NCBI GenBank assembly: GCA_021783135.1
Contig: JAJXUE010000009.1
Coordinates: 1-64,000, forward strand
Reading direction: 5' to 3'
Origin: Bacillota bacterium
GTDB lineage: Bacteria; Bacillota; Desulfitobacteriia; Desulfitobacteriales; JAJXUE01
DNA length: 64,000 nt
In this document: positions 59,952 to 64,000 of the stretch, in pieces
Layout: the number at the start of each line of letters is the position of its first letter
Position numbering within the stretch: the stretch's first letter is position 1
Made by a program: the position numbers and the translations under genes
The notes under the pieces: generated by a model
Told to the model about the DNA's origin: nothing
The model's input: the letters and a program-made list of their open reading frames with translations, nothing else
Database searches by the model: none

Positions 59952-60344
59952 ATGGCACAAGTTCAATTTTACGGCACAGGACGTCGCAAGAATGCCGTCG
60001 CGCGTGTTAGAATGGTAGCGGGTGAAGGTCGTATTCTCGTAAATGATCGAGGTTTGCTGGAATACTTCGGTAAACGTACGCTTGAAATGATCGTTAAGCA
60101 GCCTCTGGAAACTACAGAGACTGAAGGTAAATTTGATATAATTGCTAATGTGTTTGGCGGTGGAACCTCCGGTCAAGCCGGGGCAGTCCGTCTCGGTATT
60201 GCCAGGGCTCTGCTCAAGGCAGACTCCACATTACGCCCAGCACTTAAGCGGGCTGGTTTCCTCACCCGTGACCCACGGGCTAAGGAACGTAGAAAATACG
60301 GCTTGAAGAAAGCGCGTAAAGCTTCACAATTTTCCAAACGTTAG
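59952..60344 (+). CDS. rpsI: 30S ribosomal protein S9
   Basis: A 130-aa protein whose C-terminal tail ([11 protein letters not shown]) touches P-site tRNA; it has [17 protein letters not shown] and [13 protein letters not shown]-type region ([20 protein letters not shown]). SD GGGAGG. Followed by a strong terminator. Confidence 0.98.
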   Translation: MAQVQFYGTGRRKNAVARVRMVAGEGRILVNDRGLLEYFGKRTLEMIVKQPLETTETEGKFDIIANVFGGGTSGQAGAVRLGIARALLKADSTLRPALKRAGFLTRDPRAKERRKYGLKKARKASQFSKR

Positions 60345-60354
60345 AGCAATCCAC

Positions 60355-60387
60355 AAGGAGAAACAGCGATGTTTCTCCTTTTTTTTA
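60355..60387 (+). terminator. Terminator after rpsI
   Basis: AAGGAGAAACA (60355-60365) pairs perfectly with TGTTTCTCCTT (60370-60380), GCGA loop, then T7. Confidence 0.93.
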
Positions 60388-60468
60388 TGTGTTATACGCA
60401 CTTACCTAGTCTACAAACTGACTCTCGTCATATCTTTTTGGTAGTGAGGGTGTAAGGAGGGAGCAGGA

Positions 60469-61197
60469 GTGCGTATTTTTTATGCGGGGATATTACGGCC
60501 ACGCAGATTAATCGGCCAGGTGATAGTGGTTTGTCTGGCTCTGAGTTTAGTAGTGTACGCCGCAAGATTGGGGCGTTCTCACAACACTTTAAGTTGGTCG
60601 GTGGCGGGCAAGGTCATTGTCATCGATGCTGGACATGGTGGGGTGGACCCAGGAGCAGTTGGTCCCAACAAAGTTTTAGAGAAGGATATTAATTTAGCAG
60701 TGGCACAAAGGCTAAAAGCATACATAACTCAAGGCGGCGGTAAAGCCATCATGATACGTGAGGAGGATAAGGATCTTAGTTCACCTGATACACAGGGCTT
60801 GTTGGCCAAAAAAAGGGAGGACTTGGCGCAACGGCTAACAATCGCGGCAGAGGCTAAGGCGGATGTGTACATAAGTATCCATACTAACAGTTTTCCAGGT
60901 AAGGCATTGAGCGGAGCCCAAACTTTTTTCCACAGCAACTCTGCGAGCGGGCGCGCATTAGCACTGGCCATTCAGGCTGAATTGGTCAGCGAATTTCCGG
61001 ATAATAAACGCGCAGCCAAGGCCAATCAGGACTTTTATATCCTGAAGAAAAACAGCGTTCCGGCAGCAACCGTCGAGGTTGGCTTCATTTCTAACCCCGT
61101 TGAAGAAACTAAATTAGTTGACCCACAGGTGCAAACAAAATTGGCCTGGGCAATGTACCGCGGTATAAGTCAGTACCTAAGCGAAGTAAAGAAATAG
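60469..61197 (+). CDS. cwlD: N-acetylmuramoyl-L-alanine amidase CwlD
   Basis: CwlD trims side peptides in the spore cortex as the first step to muramic-delta-lactam, needed for germination. The 242-aa Amidase_3 protein has an N-terminal signal anchor (about residues 12-30), zinc ligands in VIDAGHGGVDPGA, a Glu after VLEKDINLAV, ISIHTNSF, and the catalytic Glu in VEVGFISN. GTG start after AAGGAGGG. A rpsI-cwlD neighbourhood is common in endospore formers. Confidence 0.93.
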   Translation: MRIFYAGILRPRRLIGQVIVVCLALSLVVYAARLGRSHNTLSWSVAGKVIVIDAGHGGVDPGAVGPNKVLEKDINLAVAQRLKAYITQGGGKAIMIREEDKDLSSPDTQGLLAKKREDLAQRLTIAAEAKADVYISIHTNSFPGKALSGAQTFFHSNSASGRALALAIQAELVSEFPDNKRAAKANQDFYILKKNSVPAATVEVGFISNPVEETKLVDPQVQTKLAWAMYRGISQYLSEVKK

Positions 61198-61316
61198 GCA
61201 GGCCATGCACCAGTAATAATAAGCTACATCAAAACTTACTCAACGGGTGAAAATAAGTATGAAAAATCCTAGGTATCAGTGTGCATAATTGATTTTGGCA
61301 GGAAGGAGACATGAGT

Positions 61317-62366
61317 ATGCGCGAGATTACGTTAGTAAACTGGGGTTTGGGGGCAATGGGCAGCGGTATAGCGAAGCTTGTTAGTCGCAAAAGGGGCTTA
61401 GTAAGTGTAGGCGCCTTTGACAGTGACCCCGGCAAATGGGGGCGTAATCTCAGTGAAGTACTGGGGCTTAAGGGCAGCACAGACGTAGTAATACAAGAGC
61501 CACCGCAGTTTGATTTAGGCATTTCAGATGTGGATATCGTATTAATTGCTACAGGCTCCTATACGAGGCAAGTTGTACAACAAATTGAAGTGGCCGTAAA
61601 TGCCGGGAGCAATGTAATCACAATCGCTGAAGAAATGGCCTTCCCGGCGGCGCAACAGCCTGAATTAGCCGAATACTTGGACAAAATTGCCAAAAACAAA
61701 GGGGTAACAATCTTAGGTACAGGAATTAATCCAGGATTTGTTTTGGATACATTGGTCATTGCGCTGACAGGAACGTGTTTGGATGTACAAAAAATTACCG
61801 CAACTCGAGTGAACGACTTAGCGCCCTTTGGTCCGACCGTAATGGCAACCCAGGGTGTCGGGGTGACCGTGCAACAGTTTAGGGATGGGCTGGCGGACGG
61901 AAGTATTGTTGGGCATATTGGCTTTCAAGCATCGATTAACCTAATTGCCAAGAGTTTAGGGTGGAAAATCGATGAAATTAGGGAAACAAGGGAACCAATA
62001 GTGTCCAAAGTACGGCGGCAGACAGAATATGCCACGGTTGAACCGGGAAACGTAGCAGGTTGTAAACATACCGCCCAAGGGATGTTGCATGGTCGAGTAT
62101 TGATTGAACTTATTCATCCACAGCAAGTTTTACCCCAGTTAGAGGGGGTGGCGACAGGAGATTACATCAAAATCGCCGGTGAGCCAGCGCTCAACCTTCA
62201 GATTCAACCCGAAATACCGGGTGGATTAGGAACGATGGCTATGGCTGTAAATATGATTCCGCAGGTAATTGCTGCTAAACCCGGCTTGCTCAGCATGGCC
62301 GATTTACCTATTCCGGCGGCCTTACTAGGGGATGCACGTGAAATATTGGCTATGCGAAGGGGGTAA
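61317..62366 (+). CDS. ord: 2,4-diaminopentanoate dehydrogenase
   Basis: Converts 2,4-diaminopentanoate to 2-amino-4-oxopentanoate and ammonia with NAD(P), in oxidative ornithine fermentation. The protein (349 aa) has an N-terminal Rossmann motif VNWGLGAMGSGIAKL, GTGINPGFVLD near 135, and a DapB-like C-terminal domain. ATG 61317 is preferred because AAGGAG lies 8 nt upstream; ATG 61311 is only 2 nt from it. It is followed after 5 bp by ortA. No strong promoter was found in the 119 bp after cwlD. Confidence 0.9.
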   Translation: MREITLVNWGLGAMGSGIAKLVSRKRGLVSVGAFDSDPGKWGRNLSEVLGLKGSTDVVIQEPPQFDLGISDVDIVLIATGSYTRQVVQQIEVAVNAGSNVITIAEEMAFPAAQQPELAEYLDKIAKNKGVTILGTGINPGFVLDTLVIALTGTCLDVQKITATRVNDLAPFGPTVMATQGVGVTVQQFRDGLADGSIVGHIGFQASINLIAKSLGWKIDEIRETREPIVSKVRRQTEYATVEPGNVAGCKHTAQGMLHGRVLIELIHPQQVLPQLEGVATGDYIKIAGEPALNLQIQPEIPGGLGTMAMAVNMIPQVIAAKPGLLSMADLPIPAALLGDAREILAMRRG

Positions 62367-62371
62367 GCTAG

Positions 62372-62686
62372 TTGTGTGATGCCAAACAGGGTGATTGGGT
62401 CCAGATTTATGACGTAATTTTGCCGGCGGGGGAACGTGCTGCCAAGGTGCCGGAAGACACTCAACGAGTCTCACTTGCGCTGAGAGTGAAGGGTTTTTTG
62501 CTTGATGCAGAGGGTCGCATGGGTAGGCCTGTAACAGTCAAAACAGTCACAGGAAGATCGGTGCAAGGGGAATTGTGCGCTGTCATGCCTGCTTACCGAC
62601 ATGACTTTGGCGAGCCTCAACCGGAATTACTCGCGGTTGGACCTAAACTAAGGGAAATATTGTGGGGGGATGGAAGCATTGTCTAA
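62372..62686 (+). CDS. ortA: 2-amino-4-oxopentanoate thiolase, alpha subunit
   Basis: Small subunit of the enzyme that splits 2-amino-4-oxopentanoate with CoA into acetyl-CoA and D-alanine. The 104-aa protein has the OrtA pattern (GDWVQIYDVILPAGERA, DTQRVSLALRVKGFL, PAYRHDFGEPQPELLAVG). TTG start with AAGGGGG about 8 nt upstream. Overlaps ortB by 17 bp, consistent with a fixed subunit ratio. Confidence 0.9.
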   Translation: MCDAKQGDWVQIYDVILPAGERAAKVPEDTQRVSLALRVKGFLLDAEGRMGRPVTVKTVTGRSVQGELCAVMPAYRHDFGEPQPELLAVGPKLREILWGDGSIV

Positions 62687-64000
62687 AGACAATTCCTACG
62701 CCGCCGTCATGGCCCGCAAACAGGAGATCGTTAAAGCTGCGGTAGGTGTTGACTATGCCCGGTTTGAGCGCAGTGCGCTATGTTTTGACTATGAAGCCAT
62801 GATGGACGACGTTGCGTACAGTATGGAGCAAATGATAGCAATTCAAAAGAATTCCGGTGTGGGCCAAACGCCCTTGCTAGAACTGGGCAACTTGACAACC
62901 TTGGTGCGCAAATTAGCACCAAAGGGCAAGGGGGCGAGAATATTTGTCAAAGATGAGGCTGCCAATCCCTCTGGCAGCTTTAAAGCTAGGCGGGCTTCGC
63001 TTGCTATCCATCATGCCAAAAGGCTGGGTTATCCGGGAGTAGTTGCTGCAACGAGTGGCAATTACGGAGCTGCCGTGGCTTCACAAGCGGCAATGCATGG
63101 TCTTAAGTGCATCATTGTCCAAGAGGCATTTGACAGTCATGGCCAAGGGCAACCCGAGATAATGGAAAAGGGCAGAGCGTGTGAGGCTTATGGAGCGGAA
63201 GTGGTGCAACTTACCGTTGGACCGGAGCTTTTCTACTATTTCCTCATTTTATTAGAGCAAACAGGTTATTTCAACGCATCATTATATACACCGTTTGGCA
63301 TTGCGGGTGTAGAGACGCTCGGGTATGAATTAGCGCAGCAGGTACATAGACGTACCGGACGCCAACCCGACGCTGTGGTGATAACCCATGCCGGCGGGGG
63401 TAATGTAACCGGCACCGCGCGTGGTCTGATCAAAGCGGGCTGTGCAGAGACTAAGATAATTGGTGCCAGTGTTGATCTGAGCGGGTTGCATATGGCTAGT
63501 GACAATGACTTTAATCGCAAATCGTTTACCACCGGACATACGGGTTTTGGCTTGCCGTTTGCTACTTGGCCAGACCGGACCGATGTACCGCGCAATGCAG
63601 CACGGCCCTTGCGTTACTTGGATCGGTATGTCACCGTTTCGCAAGGAGAAGTATTTTATATGACAGAGGCGTTAGCCTGTATCGAAGGATTAGAAAGGGG
63701 GCCGTCCGGTAACACCTCGCTTGCCGCAGCTTTTGCCATTGCGCAGGAAATGGATGAGGACCAGGTGCTTGTAGTTCAGGAAACCGAATATACTGGCGCG
63801 GGAAAACACCCTAATGCCCAGTTGAGTTTTGCACGCCAAAACGGCATTGAGGTATGCCAAGGCAATCCCCAAGACAGTGTACCGGGTAAGAGTATCGTAA
63901 TCCCAGAGCATCCGGACCAGATTATGGTTCAGGACGTGGAATTAGAGCGGATGAGACGATCGTACCTTAAGCATGCAGCTGCTTTGTTGCAGGAGCGGCA
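62670..64000 (+). CDS. ortB: 2-amino-4-oxopentanoate thiolase, beta subunit (3' end missing)
   Basis: The PLP-dependent subunit of the OrtAB thiolase. The frame from ATG 62670 (GGGGGG just upstream) is uninterrupted for 443 codons to the window edge. It is of threonine-synthase/cysteine-synthase fold type: PSGSFKARRA with the PLP lysine K105, ATSGNYGAAVASQAA, and the phosphate loop THAGGGNVTGTARG. The family's usual length is about 470 aa, so only the end is missing. Next genes may be oraS/oraE (D-ornithine aminomutase), outside this window. Confidence 0.9.
   Translation, partial: MEALSKDNSYAAVMARKQEIVKAAVGVDYARFERSALCFDYEAMMDDVAYSMEQMIAIQKNSGVGQTPLLELGNLTTLVRKLAPKGKGARIFVKDEAANPSGSFKARRASLAIHHAKRLGYPGVVAATSGNYGAAVASQAAMHGLKCIIVQEAFDSHGQGQPEIMEKGRACEAYGAEVVQLTVGPELFYYFLILLEQTGYFNASLYTPFGIAGVETLGYELAQQVHRRTGRQPDAVVITHAGGGNVTGTARGLIKAGCAETKIIGASVDLSGLHMASDNDFNRKSFTTGHTGFGLPFATWPDRTDVPRNAARPLRYLDRYVTVSQGEVFYMTEALACIEGLERGPSGNTSLAAAFAIAQEMDEDQVLVVQETEYTGAGKHPNAQLSFARQNGIEVCQGNPQDSVPGKSIVIPEHPDQIMVQDVELERMRRSYLKHAAALLQER

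Overview
The window is chromosomal DNA from a spore-forming, low-to-mid GC Firmicute of class Clostridia, probably Peptococcaceae-like. The evidence is sporulation sigma-H, the CwlD amidase, CtsR/McsA/McsB/ClpC, DisA, an AdoCbl-dependent NrdJ as the ribonucleotide reductase, T-box and L10/L13-type leaders, zinc-binding (C+) forms of L33, L36, S14 and S4, frequent TTG/GTG starts with strong GGAGG Shine-Dalgarno (SD) sites, and a cysteine-rich loop in EF-Tu. No phage, transposase, CRISPR array or integrated element was seen. Species cannot be named from this sequence alone.

Layout. 1-360: tail of an rRNA operon, with a heptanucleotide tandem array abutting 5S rRNA and its terminator. 429-3274: nrdR-nrdJ behind a promoter carrying two NrdR boxes 31 bp apart. 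3545-7692 (minus): a MarR-controlled heterodimeric ABC exporter. 7832-12428: the CtsR heat-shock operon. 12467-17233: radA, disA, a minus-strand MazG-like gene, a CarD-type regulator and a PIN/TRAM membrane protein. 17226-23537: ispD, ispF, gltX, then a Cys T-box controlling cysE-cysS, followed by mrnC and rlmB. 23566-24355: sigH with a leader that can hide its own SD. 24598-24912: tRNA-Thr(UGU), tRNA-Tyr(GUA), tRNA-Thr(GGU).

From 25142 to 60344 nearly everything is one plus-strand gene-expression block: rpmG-secE-nusG-rplKAJL-rpoBC, an L7Ae-family gene, rpsL-rpsG-fusA-tuf, the S10-spc-alpha series from rpsJ to rplQ including secY, adk, map, infA and rpmJ, then ecfA1-ecfA2-ecfT-truA-rplM-rpsI. 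It couples ribosome and RNA polymerase synthesis, the Sec channel and the shared energy module for vitamin uptake. Leader structures precede rplJ, rpoB, rpsL, rpsM and rplM.

60469-64000: cwlD, then the start of an ornithine-fermentation operon (ord, ortA, ortB; ortB runs off the window). It turns 2,4-diaminopentanoate into alanine and acetyl-CoA, so the organism probably ferments ornithine/arginine.

Most of the window is conserved housekeeping DNA and I found no convincing new multi-gene system. The less ordinary items are regulatory: the heptamer array in the rRNA operon, the NrdR-box pair, the SD-sequestering sigH leader, a nested hairpin before rpsM, a repeated 17-mer in the rplM leader, and a 42-codon frame coupled to map where a KOW-domain gene is often found.
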